Shown here: one piece after another, positions 32,869-41,770 of the stretch
How the letters are laid out: each line of letters begins with the position of its first letter
Numbering within the stretch: position 1 is the stretch's first letter
Assembly: GCA_028292405.1 (NCBI GenBank)
Contig: JAQGMJ010000087.1
Location: forward strand, 202,295-266,294
Length of the DNA stretch: 64,000 nt
Source: Betaproteobacteria bacterium
GTDB lineage: Bacteria > Pseudomonadota > Gammaproteobacteria > Burkholderiales > JAEUOS01
Direction: 5' to 3'
The notes under the pieces: model-generated
What the model saw: the letters and a program-made list of their open reading frames with translations, nothing else
Databases searched by the model: none
What the model was told of the DNA's origin: nothing
Program-made: the position numbers and the translations under genes

Positions 32869-33515
32869 GGGTAGATCTGGTCGTAGCTGGCCAGCGGATG
32901 CGGCTCGGCCGCGGCTTGCGCCATCAGCGTCACCAGTGCCGGCGTGGCGAGCAAGGTCTCGTAGTACTGCTTTGCCACGCCTTCCAGCGGCACGCCGTAG
33001 GTCTGCAGGCGGAACACCATCGGCGTGTACATCGCATCGGCGATGCCGAAGGCGCCGAACAGGTAAGGCCCGCCGGAGCGCGCCAGGCATTCGCCCCACA
33101 TGGCGGAAAGGCGCGCGACATCGGCCGCCACTTCCTCGTTCATGCCGCGACCCAGGTAGCGGTTGCGGATGTTCATCGGCATGCGGCCGCGCAGGCCGGT
33201 AAAGCTGGAATGCATTTCGGCCGACACCGAACGCGCGCGGGCGCGTTGCGCGGCGTCGCGCGGCCACAGCGCTTTTTCGGGAAACTTTTCAGCCAGGTAT
33301 TCGCAGATCGCCAGCGAGTCGTGCACGGTGAGGTCGCCGTCGATCAGCACCGGCACCGTGCCGGAGGGGGAATAGCGCACGATGTTCGCCTTGGTGTCCG
33401 GCTCGCGCAGCCAGACCTGGATTTCCTCGAAGGCAATGCCGGCCTGGGTCAGCAGCACCCAGGGGCGCATCGACCAGGAGGAGTAGTTCTTGTCGGCGAT
33501 GACGAGTTTGAGCAT
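32865..33515 (-). CDS. Glutathione S-transferase family protein
   Basis: The 216-residue protein from the ATG at 33515 begins MLKLVIADKNYSSWSMRPWV; NYSSWSMRPW holds the serine and arginine of the thioredoxin-like active site in the MaiA/zeta-related group. SGTVPVLIDGD and VHDSLAICEYLAE follow as the glutathione-binding part, and the all-helical second domain contains SGGPYLFGAFGIADAMYTP. The substrate is unknown. Its stop overlaps the cca ATG (ATGA), so the two are translationally coupled, an odd pairing for a tRNA enzyme. Confidence 0.91.
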   Translation of the reverse strand: MLKLVIADKNYSSWSMRPWVLLTQAGIAFEEIQVWLREPDTKANIVRYSPSGTVPVLIDGDLTVHDSLAICEYLAEKFPEKALWPRDAAQRARARSVSAEMHSSFTGLRGRMPMNIRNRYLGRGMNEEVAADVARLSAMWGECLARSGGPYLFGAFGIADAMYTPMVFRLQTYGVPLEGVAKQYYETLLATPALVTLMAQAAAEPHPLASYDQIYP

Positions 33516-33601
33516 GGCGGCGGGCTGCGAAAGCAATCGAAGCCGCCATTATGCCGCCGATGGCCGGCTGCCCTGTCACCCGTTTCGTAATCGCGCCCCG
33601 G

Positions 33602-34561
33602 CTAGCGGCCGGCGTGGTCGCGATAACGGTTCAGGCGCGCGCGCGGATTTTGCCCGGCGAGGTACAAGGGCGCCTCGGCTTCCATCGACACCGGATGCAC
33701 GCCCAACTCGGGCGCCACGCTGCCGGCCATCAGGTTGTCGCGTTTCAGGCTGTCGAGATTGTCGCGGGTGATCGGCGGATTGGGCAGCAGGCCCATGAAC
33801 GCGGCCTGCAGATAAGCCAGCCAGTCGGGCAGGGCAATTACCGCGCGCGGATTGCCGCTGACCTGGCCGGCGTACTCGACCAGCTGGCGCAGGGTGTACA
33901 CCTTGGGGCCGGCCAGCTCGTAGGTCTTGCTGAAGGTCTCGCGCGTGTCCAGCGCATTGACGGCTGCGTGGGCCACGTCTTCCACCCACACCGGCTGCAG
34001 CTTCGCGTTGGCGCGTCCGAGGGGAAACACCGGTGCCAGTTCCTGCAGTTGGGCGAACAGGTTGAGAAATTTATCTTCTTGGCCGAACACCACCGAGGGG
34101 CGAAAAATCGTCAGCGCCAGCTTGTCCTTGAAGGCCAGCACGGCTTCCTCGCCGGCCGCCTTGGAGCGCAAATACATCGAGGGCGCCTGCGCGCTTGCGC
34201 CCAAGGCGCTGAAGTGGATCAGGCGCGGCACGCCCGCCGCCACGCAGGCCTCGGCGATGCTGCGGGGCAAGTCCACATGCGCCGCCTTGAACTGCGGGCC
34301 GTAGGGGTCGCCGCTCTTGCTGCGCAGCACGCCGACCAGGTTGACCACCGCGTCCTGTCCGCGCATCAAGTGCGCCAGTTGCGCCGGGTCGCGCACGTCG
34401 GCCTCGACCACGTCGATGGTCGGCAGCAAAATCAGCGCCTTGGCGCGCTCGCGCTTGCGGGTGGCGACGGTGACGCGGACTTCGTTGGTGGTGAGGATGC
34501 GGGCGATGGCCGAGCCGATCAGGCCGCTGCCGCCGATGAGAAGAACGTTGCGCGTGTGCAT
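33602..34561 (-). CDS. NAD(P)-binding NDUFA9-like epimerase-family protein
   Basis: The 319-residue protein begins MHTRNVLLIGGSGLIGSAIAR at the ATG at 34561, a Rossmann motif G-x-x-G-x-x-G. The segments RGQDAVVNLVGVL, RLIHFSALGA and TIFRPSVVFGQEDKFLNLFAQL are typical of the atypical SDR group that includes the complex I subunit NDUFA9. In bacteria such proteins are usually quinone- or sugar-related reductases with unknown substrates. The C-terminus lacks membrane segments. It is on the same strand as slt but separated from it by about 105 bases. Confidence 0.85.
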   Translation of the reverse strand: MHTRNVLLIGGSGLIGSAIARILTTNEVRVTVATRKRERAKALILLPTIDVVEADVRDPAQLAHLMRGQDAVVNLVGVLRSKSGDPYGPQFKAAHVDLPRSIAEACVAAGVPRLIHFSALGASAQAPSMYLRSKAAGEEAVLAFKDKLALTIFRPSVVFGQEDKFLNLFAQLQELAPVFPLGRANAKLQPVWVEDVAHAAVNALDTRETFSKTYELAGPKVYTLRQLVEYAGQVSGNPRAVIALPDWLAYLQAAFMGLLPNPPITRDNLDSLKRDNLMAGSVAPELGVHPVSMEAEAPLYLAGQNPRARLNRYRDHAGR

Positions 34562-34667
34562 GGGGGCTTCGTAGCTGGGGGAGGGAACCAAACCATTCTA
34601 CTGGCTTTGATTCCACCACCCGGCGACAGGTTCCCGAATCCGCCGGCACTCGCGCGCAATTCGTGCT

Positions 34668-36665
34668 TTACGGCGTCTCGGTCGACTTCTCGTCCGGCAG
34701 GCGCGCCGGCACCACCGGCAGGCGGTCCTTGATCGAGGCCGGCTTGCCGGTGAACAGGGCCTGGTAGATCACCGCGTTGCTGATCACTTTTTTCACGTAG
34801 TCGCGGGTCTCGCTGAGCGGTATCGACTCGGCGAACACCGCCGCCTCCATGGGTTTCACATCCCGCCAGCGCCGCGGCCGCCCGGGGCCGGCGTTGTAGG
34901 CGGCGGAGGCCAGGGCCTGGTGGTCGTAGAGCTCGTCGAGCACGATCTTCAGATAATTGGTGCCCAGGGTGATGTTGGTGTCGAGGTCGTTCACCTGCGC
35001 CGGCTGGAAGTCGGTCAGGCCGATTTTCTTCGCCACCCAGCGCGCGGTCGCCGGCATCAGCTGCATCAGGCCGGAGGCGCCGACCACCGAGCGCGCGTCG
35101 GTGATGAAGCGGCTTTCCTGGCGCATCAGGCCGTAGACCCAGGCGTCGTCCAGGCCCACCGCCTTGGCCTGCGGCTTCACCTGTTCGTAGTGCGGCGAAA
35201 GAAAGCGCAGGTTGAAGTCATGCAGCGCCACGGTCTTGTCGGCGGTATTGATGGTGCGGTCCGGCAGGCTGTTGGCCCGGCCCAGCGCGGCCACTGTCAG
35301 CAACTGCTTGTCGTCCAGGCGCTGGATGCAGAAGTTCCATTCGCGGTTGCCCTCCGCGCGCATGCCCAGACGGTAAAAAATCAGCGCGCGCGCGAAGCCC
35401 GGCTCCCGCCCCATCGCCGCCACTTCTTCCTTGGTGGGCGTGTAGCCGACCGGCGGAATCACCGTGCTGCGCCCGAGTTCGGCCGCCGCCAGCTGGCCGT
35501 AGAAACTGTATTCGCCGGCGATCGACTCGAACAGTTGCTTGGCATCCTCACCCCGGCCCTGCTCCCGCAGGCCGCGCGCCATCCAGTAGACCCAGGTGGA
35601 GTCGCGCCGCGTCTCGGCCGGCATGTCCTTGATCGCGCGCATCACCAGCTTCCAGTCGCGCCCGCGCAGGCCGGCGCGCGCCATCCATTGAAGATAATCG
35701 TCGGAGAGCTGGATTTCCTTCGCCTCGCCGAACCACTTCACCGCGTCCGGAATCAGGCGCTTCGAGCCCCAGTAGCCCACCGTCGCCCAGCCCCACTGGC
35801 GCTCGCTCTCGAGGAAAGGCTTCTTGCCTTCGGTGGTCCACCAGGCGGCGGCGCTGCGCGGGTCGTTCTGCGCCACCCGGGCCAGGGCCAGCAGCGTCAA
35901 CTCGCGCTGCACGCGCGCGTTGTGGTCGGCGCCGCGCTTCAAAAACTTGTCCGGCTGCTTGTACAGGCTTTCCATCACCTTCGGGTCGACTGCCTGCGAC
36001 TCCGGCAGGTAGCCGCTAGCGCGCTGCATCGCCGGCAGCAGGTTGTTGTCGGACAGCACGCGGATGCGGTCCCACAGCTGGCGGTCGGTGATGCGCGCGG
36101 CGTTGATCAGGGTCTCGGCCATCGCCGTGCAGCCTTCACCCAGCTCTCGCGGCTGCAGGTACAGGCGCATCGCCTCGCGCAGGGCCGACTCGTCGCGGCT
36201 GTTCATGATCACCCGGTGCAGCGCGGCGTAGCACTGCACCTCGGGGTCGTCGTTGAACACCAGCTTGGCGCGCTCCGCCTCGAACAGCTCCCAGGCGCCC
36301 TTGCGGCCGAGCAGCTTGAGCCAGTCCACGCGCGCGCGCTCGGCCATGTAGCTCTTGTCGTGCTTCGCCATGAAGGCGAGGTAGTCGCTGTCGTCCGGAT
36401 CGCTGGCGCGGCCGGCGCGGCCGGAGAGCAACAGCCAGTAGTCGCCGTACACCTCCATCGGCTGGCCGCGCAGCACCTGCACCGCCTGTTGCAAACGATC
36501 GCGGTTGCCGGCGCGCAGCGCGTCGCGCGCCACCAGCAGGGCGGCATCAGGGTCGGTGGGAATCGCTGGATCGGCGGATCGGCGCGGCGCCGCCTGTGCG
36601 CAGGAACCTGCCAGCGTGAACGCAGCCAGCAAAGCCGCAACGCAGAACTTCGTTGTTCTAACCAT
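34668..36665 (-). CDS. slt: Soluble lytic murein transglycosylase
   Basis: The 665-residue precursor has a signal peptide ending CAQAAPRRS. A long alpha-superhelical region (about residues 40-470) forms the doughnut-shaped body. The C-terminal lysozyme-like domain has the catalytic glutamate in GLMRQESRF, then ASGLMQLMPATARWVAKK and NITLGTNYLK, and ends with YNAGPGRPRRW. It cleaves the MurNAc-GlcNAc bond of peptidoglycan in the periplasm with formation of 1,6-anhydro ends. Divergent from fau; a perfect palindrome CCCTTGCGCAAGGG (36699-36712) lies between the two genes. Confidence 0.95.
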   Translation of the reverse strand: MVRTTKFCVAALLAAFTLAGSCAQAAPRRSADPAIPTDPDAALLVARDALRAGNRDRLQQAVQVLRGQPMEVYGDYWLLLSGRAGRASDPDDSDYLAFMAKHDKSYMAERARVDWLKLLGRKGAWELFEAERAKLVFNDDPEVQCYAALHRVIMNSRDESALREAMRLYLQPRELGEGCTAMAETLINAARITDRQLWDRIRVLSDNNLLPAMQRASGYLPESQAVDPKVMESLYKQPDKFLKRGADHNARVQRELTLLALARVAQNDPRSAAAWWTTEGKKPFLESERQWGWATVGYWGSKRLIPDAVKWFGEAKEIQLSDDYLQWMARAGLRGRDWKLVMRAIKDMPAETRRDSTWVYWMARGLREQGRGEDAKQLFESIAGEYSFYGQLAAAELGRSTVIPPVGYTPTKEEVAAMGREPGFARALIFYRLGMRAEGNREWNFCIQRLDDKQLLTVAALGRANSLPDRTINTADKTVALHDFNLRFLSPHYEQVKPQAKAVGLDDAWVYGLMRQESRFITDARSVVGASGLMQLMPATARWVAKKIGLTDFQPAQVNDLDTNITLGTNYLKIVLDELYDHQALASAAYNAGPGRPRRWRDVKPMEAAVFAESIPLSETRDYVKKVISNAVIYQALFTGKPASIKDRLPVVPARLPDEKSTETP

Positions 36666-36826
36666 GGCGCTACTCTATCCCAATCTCATTGACATCCGCC
36701 CTTGCGCAAGGGACGAATTTTTCTTCACAATCGGCCCCGCATGCCCGCTTTGGACGCCCAGACTGTAAAAATGACACTCCCTGGACGCGCCTCCATCCTC
36801 CACTAACGACCTAGCCCGCCATATCG

Positions 36827-37408
36827 ATGACCATGGACGAAAATTTATCCGCCCGCCGCGCCGCCTGGCGCCGCGACATGCTGGCGCGCCGCGAGACCAT
36901 GCCCGCCGCTGTCGGCACCGCCGCCGACGCCGCCCTGGAGTCGCAAATCGCCCAACAGATCGCCCCCTTGGGCGGCGTCCTCTGCTTCACCTGGCCGATC
37001 AAGAACGAGTTCGACGCCCGCCCGCTGATCACCCGCTGGCTCGCCGACAATCCCGCCCACATCGCCGTGCTGCCGGTGGTGATCAAGCGCCACACCCCGC
37101 TGCAATTCCGCGCCTGGACCCCGGCCACGCGCATGCGCGGCGCCGGCTTCGGCACCTCGGTGCCGGACGAAGGCGAGTGGCTTACCCCCACCACCCTGCT
37201 GATCCCCCTGGTGGGCTACGACCGCGCCGGCTATCGCCTGGGCTACGGCGGCGGCTACTACGATCGCACCCTGGCCACCCTCGACCCCCAGCCCTACAAA
37301 ATCGGCATCGCCTACGCCGACTGCGCGCTCGACACCATCGAGCCGCAGGACCACGACATCCGCATGGACATCCTGATCACCGAACGCGGCGTGACGAAGT
37401 ACGGCTGA
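36827..37408 (+). CDS. fau: 5-formyltetrahydrofolate cyclo-ligase
   Basis: The 193-residue protein has the family hallmark YRLGYGGGYYDRTLATL near residue 140 and, before it, TLLIPLVGYDRAGYRLG. The N-terminus ARRAAWRRDMLARRETMP matches the standard helix of the family. It converts 5-formyl-THF to 5,10-methenyl-THF with ATP. A second in-frame ATG six bases downstream (36833) is equally possible as the start. In many proteobacteria the 6S RNA gene is next to this gene; the 3' side here holds a strongly structured region (37561-37690). Confidence 0.95.
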   Translation: MTMDENLSARRAAWRRDMLARRETMPAAVGTAADAALESQIAQQIAPLGGVLCFTWPIKNEFDARPLITRWLADNPAHIAVLPVVIKRHTPLQFRAWTPATRMRGAGFGTSVPDEGEWLTPTTLLIPLVGYDRAGYRLGYGGGYYDRTLATLDPQPYKIGIAYADCALDTIEPQDHDIRMDILITERGVTKYG

Positions 37409-37731
37409 TGAGCCACGGCTGAGAAAGTACAGCCGAAAATGCGCAAATAGTCCCCCGCGGCGCAAAAACAAACCGGCCAAGCCGACCGGTCAAGAATTTG
37501 CCGCTTTGCAGCAAACGCAAACGCTTAATGCGCGAATCATCCACAAATGCCCGCCAAACCCCTATTCAGCGGACACTGAATAGGCTTAGCATAGCGCCAC
37601 GAGGCGGACGGCCAGGCAGGCCGCGGCGCGGGTTCAACGAAGAACCGGACTCCCACCGTGGCATGAAGCCGTAGGGTCACCAGACCCACATACAAGACCC
37701 GCCCGGACACGAGACCGAAGGAGGGCATTCC
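37409..37731 (+). other. Gene-free region with a series of hairpins
   Basis: No gene is seen. Structure is dense from 37561: CCTATTCAG-N6-CTGAATAGG (37561-37584); GCGCC with GGCGC (37594-37598/37625-37629) enclosing GGCC-N5-GGCC; GGTTC-N6-GAACC (37631-37646); GGC-N5-GCC (37660-37670); GGGTC-N4-GACCC (37674-37687). The stretch ends at GGAGGGCATTCC, the ribosome binding site of the next gene. It may be a cis-acting leader RNA or a small RNA. Location beside fau makes 6S RNA worth testing, but the expected long closing stem was not found. Confidence 0.45.
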
Positions 37732-38805
37732 ATGCCATCACGCAACATCCTCATCCTGGGCGCGAGCTACGGCTCCCTGCTCGGCGCCAAGCTGGCCCTA
37801 GCCGGCCACCATGTCACCCTGATCTGCCTGCCCGCCGAAGCGGACCTGATCAACAAGGAAGGCGCGCGCATCCGCATGCCGATCCGCGGCCGCGAAGGTT
37901 TAGTCGAAATCGACACCCGCAAAGCCCCCGGCAGCCTGAAAGCCGCCGGCACCGAGGGCATCAAACCCGGCAGCTACGACCTCATCTGCCTGGCGATGCA
38001 GGAGCCGCAATACCGCAGCCCCGGCGTGCGCGAGCTGCTCGACGCCGTCGCCCGCTCGCGCGTGCCCTGCATGTCGATCATGAACATGCCGCCCCTGCCC
38101 TACATCGCCCGCATCCCCGGCGTGGATGTGAAGGGCGTGCGCGCCTGCTACACCGACGCCAGCGTGTGGGACAGCTTCGACCCCGCCACCCTTACCCTCT
38201 GCAGCCCCGACCCGCAAGCCTTCCGCCCGCCGGAAGAGCCGGTCAACGTGCTGCAGGTGCGCCTGTGCACCAACTTCAAGGCCGCCGGCTTCGACAACCC
38301 CGACCACACCGCCATGCTGCGCGAACTCGAACACGACATCGAAGCCATCCGTTTCGACGCCGGCGGCGGCGAGATGATCGAGCTACCGGTCAAGCTCAGG
38401 GTGCACGACTCCATCTTCGTCCCGCTGGCCAAGTGGGCCATGCTGATGGCCGGCAACTACCGCTGCATCACCGAAGGCGACCCGCGCCCGATCAAGGACG
38501 CCGTTCATTCGAACATCGAAGAAAGCCGCGCCGTCTACAACTGGGTCGTCAAACTCTGCGTCACCCTCGGCGCCAATGAAAAGGACCTGGTCCCCTTCGA
38601 CAAATACGCCGAAGCCGCCAAAAGCCTCGGCGCGCCCTCTTCCGCGGCCCGCGCCGTCGCCGCCGGCATGCCCAACATCGAACGCGTCGACCGCCTGGTA
38701 CAAACCATCGCCGCCCAGAAAGGCATGCGCCTCGATGCGCTGGACAACATCGTCAAGCTGGTCGACAAAAAGCTCGAAGAGAATCGCGCCAAGGCGAAGA
38801 AGTAG
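37732..38805 (+). CDS. Ketopantoate reductase-like (PanE/ApbA superfamily) protein
   Basis: The 357-residue protein starts MPSRNILILGASYGSLLGAKLALAG, a Rossmann loop with Gly at expected positions. SYDLICLAMQEPQYRS fits the NADP-contacting turn of the family; however, the lysine and asparagine of true ketopantoate reductase are not clearly placed, and the second domain (from about residue 210) is divergent. It is likely an NAD(P)-dependent reductase of an unassigned subgroup. A good ribosome binding site (GGAGGGCATTCC) fixes the start. The hairpin-rich leader upstream may regulate it. Confidence 0.72.
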   Translation: MPSRNILILGASYGSLLGAKLALAGHHVTLICLPAEADLINKEGARIRMPIRGREGLVEIDTRKAPGSLKAAGTEGIKPGSYDLICLAMQEPQYRSPGVRELLDAVARSRVPCMSIMNMPPLPYIARIPGVDVKGVRACYTDASVWDSFDPATLTLCSPDPQAFRPPEEPVNVLQVRLCTNFKAAGFDNPDHTAMLRELEHDIEAIRFDAGGGEMIELPVKLRVHDSIFVPLAKWAMLMAGNYRCITEGDPRPIKDAVHSNIEESRAVYNWVVKLCVTLGANEKDLVPFDKYAEAAKSLGAPSSAARAVAAGMPNIERVDRLVQTIAAQKGMRLDALDNIVKLVDKKLEENRAKAKK

Positions 38806-38914
38806 AGCCGGCAAGAGGCAGGAATTTGGGGTCGGTGTCTTTTTCAGGTTCATCGAAAATGACACTGCCCCCAATATCCGGGTTGCGAAGTCCGCACTCC
38901 GCCAACCACCCGGC

Positions 38915-38949
38915 AAAAAGAGAGAGGCGCCGAAGCGCCTCTCTTTTTT
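38915..38949. terminator. Bidirectional Rho-independent terminator
   Basis: GAGAGGCGC (38922-38930) and GCGCCTCTC (38935-38943) pair around CGAA, followed by TTTTTT on the plus strand and preceded by AAAAA. It lies between the PanE-like gene and the convergent Bug gene. Confidence 0.93.
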
Positions 38950-38964
38950 CACCCCATCGGCGCC

Positions 38965-39954
38965 TCAATCAAACTTGATCTTCGCGTCCCGGATGATCTT
39001 GCCCCACTTCACCGTCTCCGCCTTCGTGAACTCCTGAAACTCCTCCGAAGTCCCGCCCTGCGGGTTGCCGCCCGAGTTGATGATCTTCTCGCGCATCTCG
39101 GGCGCCTTCAGCGAAGCATTCACCTCTTTGTTCAAGCGCGCGATCACGTCCTTCGGCGTCTTCGCCGGCGCATACAAGCCATACCAGTTCGTCGCCTCGA
39201 ATCCCGGCACGCCCGACTCTGAAACCGTAGGCACATCCGGCAGTTGCACCGTCCGCTGCGGCGCCCCCACCGCGATCGCCCGCAGCCGCCCCGCCTTGAT
39301 ATACGAAAGCACCGTCGGCATCGTGTCGAAATTCACGTCCACCTGCCCGGCCATCAGGTCCACCACCGCCTGCCCGCTGCCCTTGTAGGGAATGTGCAGC
39401 AAATCCGCCCCGGTCGCCGCCTTGAATTGCTCGGTCGCCAGGTGCTGCACGCTGCCGTTGCCCGAAGAGGCATAGCGCAACTGCGTCTGCTTGGAAAGCG
39501 CGACAAAGCTCTTCACGTCCGTCGCCTTCACCCCCGGGTACAGCGTCAGCACCAGCGAAACCTTGTTCACCATTGCCACAGCCGCGAAATCGGTCGCCGG
39601 GTTGTAGCCCAGCTTCGGGTACACATAGCCCGCCACCGCATTCGAATTCGGCAGGCCCATCAGCATGGTATAGCCGTCCGGCAGCGCCTTGGCCACCAGC
39701 TCCGCCGCGATCGTGCCCGAAGCCCCCGGGTGATTTTCCACCACGATCTGCTGCCCCAGCAGCTCGGAAAGCTTGATGCCGATGATCCGCGCCGTCACGT
39801 CGGTGCCGCCGCCCGGCGGAAAGCCCGCCAGGATGCGCACCGGCCGATTCGGAAACTTGTCCTGCGCCTGGGCACCGCCAACCGCGCAAACCCCCGCCAA
39901 AACCGCCCATCCCGCCGCCCGCGCCACGCCGGCGCACAAAGCCAATCTGGTCAT
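38965..39954 (-). CDS. Bug/TctC family periplasmic substrate-binding protein
   Basis: The 329-residue precursor begins MTRLALCAGVARAAGW at the ATG at 39954, which AGACAGGGC precedes, and has a signal peptide ending GGAQAQ. The mature sequence has the full pattern: DKFPNRPVRILAGFPPGGGTDV, ENHPGASGTIAAELVAKALPDGYT, IPYKGSGQAVVDLMAGQVDVNFD and LPDVPTVSESGVPGFEATNWYGL. The stretch EATNWYGLYAPAKTP shows what the broken copy at 2589 has lost. It is monocistronic between a terminator and a long 5' region. The ligand is unknown. Confidence 0.93.
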   Translation of the reverse strand: MTRLALCAGVARAAGWAVLAGVCAVGGAQAQDKFPNRPVRILAGFPPGGGTDVTARIIGIKLSELLGQQIVVENHPGASGTIAAELVAKALPDGYTMLMGLPNSNAVAGYVYPKLGYNPATDFAAVAMVNKVSLVLTLYPGVKATDVKSFVALSKQTQLRYASSGNGSVQHLATEQFKAATGADLLHIPYKGSGQAVVDLMAGQVDVNFDTMPTVLSYIKAGRLRAIAVGAPQRTVQLPDVPTVSESGVPGFEATNWYGLYAPAKTPKDVIARLNKEVNASLKAPEMREKIINSGGNPQGGTSEEFQEFTKAETVKWGKIIRDAKIKFD

Positions 39955-40261
39955 GCCCTGTCTCCTGTCGTTCTGTATGTTATTTGCACCCGCCGTGGCC
40001 GCGGCCATGCCGCGCACCACCGCCGCCAGTGTAAGCCATCAACCTCGCCGCACCATCAACCGTGGCTTATGCACCCAGTAAATGCCCCGGCCCGGCCGGC
40101 AGGACGCGCCCTTAGCGTCCGCCGCAATTGATTTTTACAGCCACTTGGCGCAAAGTGCAAAAACGCGCCGGCCGGGGCCGGACGGCTCCGGCCGCAACGC
40201 CCACCGATCCCCCGCACCCGCCGCGGTACGGCAACAAAACCAGACCAAAGGGAGGCTTCTC
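39955..40261. other. Gene-free divergent region with GC-rich inverted repeats
   Basis: These 307 bases separate the Bug gene (minus) and the DHH gene (plus). They hold GC-rich self-complementary stretches, for example GCCGGCC and GGCCGG copies around 40168-40192 that could fold in the DHH leader, and a strong ribosome binding site (GGGAGGCTTCTC) just before 40262. No promoter is obvious. Confidence 0.4.
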
Positions 40262-41191
40262 ATGGCACAAAAATTCCGCCTGATCACCCGCAGCGACTTC
40301 GACGGCCTCGTCTGCGCCGTGCTCCTCAACGAGCTCGACCTCATCGACGACATCAAATTCGTCCATCCCAAAGACATGCAGGACGGCTTAGTCGCCGTCA
40401 CCAACCGCGACATCACCACCAACCTCCCCTACGTCCCCAGCGCCCACCTCGCCTTCGACCACCACTTAAGCGAAACCATGCGCATCGCCGGTGAGCGCCC
40501 CAACCACATCATCCACGCCGACGCCCCCTCCGCCGCCCGCGTCGTCTTCGAACACTACGGCGGCAAAAAAGCCTTCCCCCGCGTCAGCGACGAAATGATG
40601 GACGCCGTCGACAAGGCCGACTCCGCCCAATTCACCCTCGACGAAATCAACGACCCCAAAGGCTGGGTGCTCCTCAACTACGTCATGGACGCGCGCACCG
40701 GCCTCGGCCGCTTCCGCAACTTCCGCATCAGCAACTACGCCCTGATGATGGACTTGATCGACTACTGCCGCGACCACACCATCGAGCAAATCCTCGCCCT
40801 TCCCGACGTCGCCGAACGCGTCGAACTCTACAAAGAACAAGCCCCCCAAGCCATCGCCCAGATCAGGCGCTGCGCCAAAATCCACGCCAACCTCATCGTC
40901 CTCGACCTGCGCAACGAAGAAACCATCTACGCCACCAACCGCTTCATGCTCTACGCCATGTACCCGCAAGCCAACATGTCCATCCACTGCATGTGGGGCC
41001 CGGAAAAAGCGAAGACGGTATTCGCCACCGGCAAGTCCATCGTCAACCGCAGCTCCAAAACCAACGTGGGTGAGTTAATGCTCAAGCACGGCGGCGGCGG
41101 GCACATGAATGCGGGGACGTGTCAGGTGAGCAATGAGGCGGCGGAGGGGGTGCTGCAGGATTTGATTACGATTATTAATGCCGATGGCTAA
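40262..41191 (+). CDS. DHH family phosphoesterase
   Basis: The 309-residue protein begins MAQKFRLITRSDFDGLVCAV at an ATG with a strong ribosome binding site. The metal motifs of the family are present: SDFDG (DxD motif I), FDHHLSE near residue 62 (motif III D-H-H) and DKADSAQ near residue 118 (motif IV D-x-A-D). The C-terminal DHHA1 part ends with KHGGGGHMNAGTC. Relatives include NrnA nanoRNase, cyclic-di-AMP phosphodiesterase and exopolyphosphatase. The sequence does not decide among them. The second half shows clear codon drift toward lower GC at the 3' end. Confidence 0.88.
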   Translation: MAQKFRLITRSDFDGLVCAVLLNELDLIDDIKFVHPKDMQDGLVAVTNRDITTNLPYVPSAHLAFDHHLSETMRIAGERPNHIIHADAPSAARVVFEHYGGKKAFPRVSDEMMDAVDKADSAQFTLDEINDPKGWVLLNYVMDARTGLGRFRNFRISNYALMMDLIDYCRDHTIEQILALPDVAERVELYKEQAPQAIAQIRRCAKIHANLIVLDLRNEETIYATNRFMLYAMYPQANMSIHCMWGPEKAKTVFATGKSIVNRSSKTNVGELMLKHGGGGHMNAGTCQVSNEAAEGVLQDLITIINADG

Positions 41192-41208
41192 TACATCTCA
41201 CATCGACA

Positions 41209-41688
41209 ATGGATCTGGTTGATCTCACCATAAACGCCTGGAGAATAGCTCGCCTTTGGCGGACCGTTCTTTTCATTTTTGTTAGCGGCGGCATTGCCGT
41301 TCTGCTCACCATTTTCCTGCACTGGCTATCTATTCCCCAAGGCTTCCTATTTGCCCTGCTCGGCTTTATTCCTGCCAATGAAGCCGAAGAAAACGCAATC
41401 GCGGAAGCTAATGGAGTTGCGCGACCACTGCCGCCTCCGACAACATCTTCGGTTGTTGTGCTATCCGCGATTGTTGCAGGCGGAGTGTGGGGCACCGCAA
41501 GCGCAGAAACACTACATGCAACCTTGGTAGGCGCCTGTGTACTCGCGGCTGTATCGGCCGCATGGTTCTTCTTCCACCAGAAAGTGTTTCCGCGCCTCTC
41601 GCAAAGCATCGCTTTCGTCTGCATAGCGCTTGCGGCTATCGCTTTTGGGGCCGGCCTCATACTATGGAGAGTTTGGGGCCCCGTGTAG
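41209..41688 (+). CDS. Hypothetical membrane protein, lower-GC gene
   Basis: The 159-residue protein is not recognised. It has four hydrophobic segments: TVLFIFVSGGIAVLLTIFLH, GFLFALLGFI, VVVLSAIVAGGVWG and IAFVCIALAAIAFGAGLILW. The loop after the second segment is acidic (NEAEENAIAEANG). Base composition is visibly lower in GC than neighbouring genes, and codon choice is mixed, hinting at recent acquisition. The start at 41209 has no strong ribosome binding site; it lies 17 bases after the DHH stop. Confidence 0.65.
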   Translation: MDLVDLTINAWRIARLWRTVLFIFVSGGIAVLLTIFLHWLSIPQGFLFALLGFIPANEAEENAIAEANGVARPLPPPTTSSVVVLSAIVAGGVWGTASAETLHATLVGACVLAAVSAAWFFFHQKVFPRLSQSIAFVCIALAAIAFGAGLILWRVWGPV

Positions 41689-41770
41689 CAACCTCACGGA
41701 ATCAGCAGCACAATAGGGAGCGGACCACGTTCCTGCATCCATAACAAGCAGCCTAGTTCCCGCTTCGCCT

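Noticed and set aside
36666..36826. 6S RNA gene between slt and fau
   Set aside because: Only 161 bases, no pair of complementary ends and no conserved 6S-like central parts were seen; the hairpin region after fau is a better candidate but still unproven.
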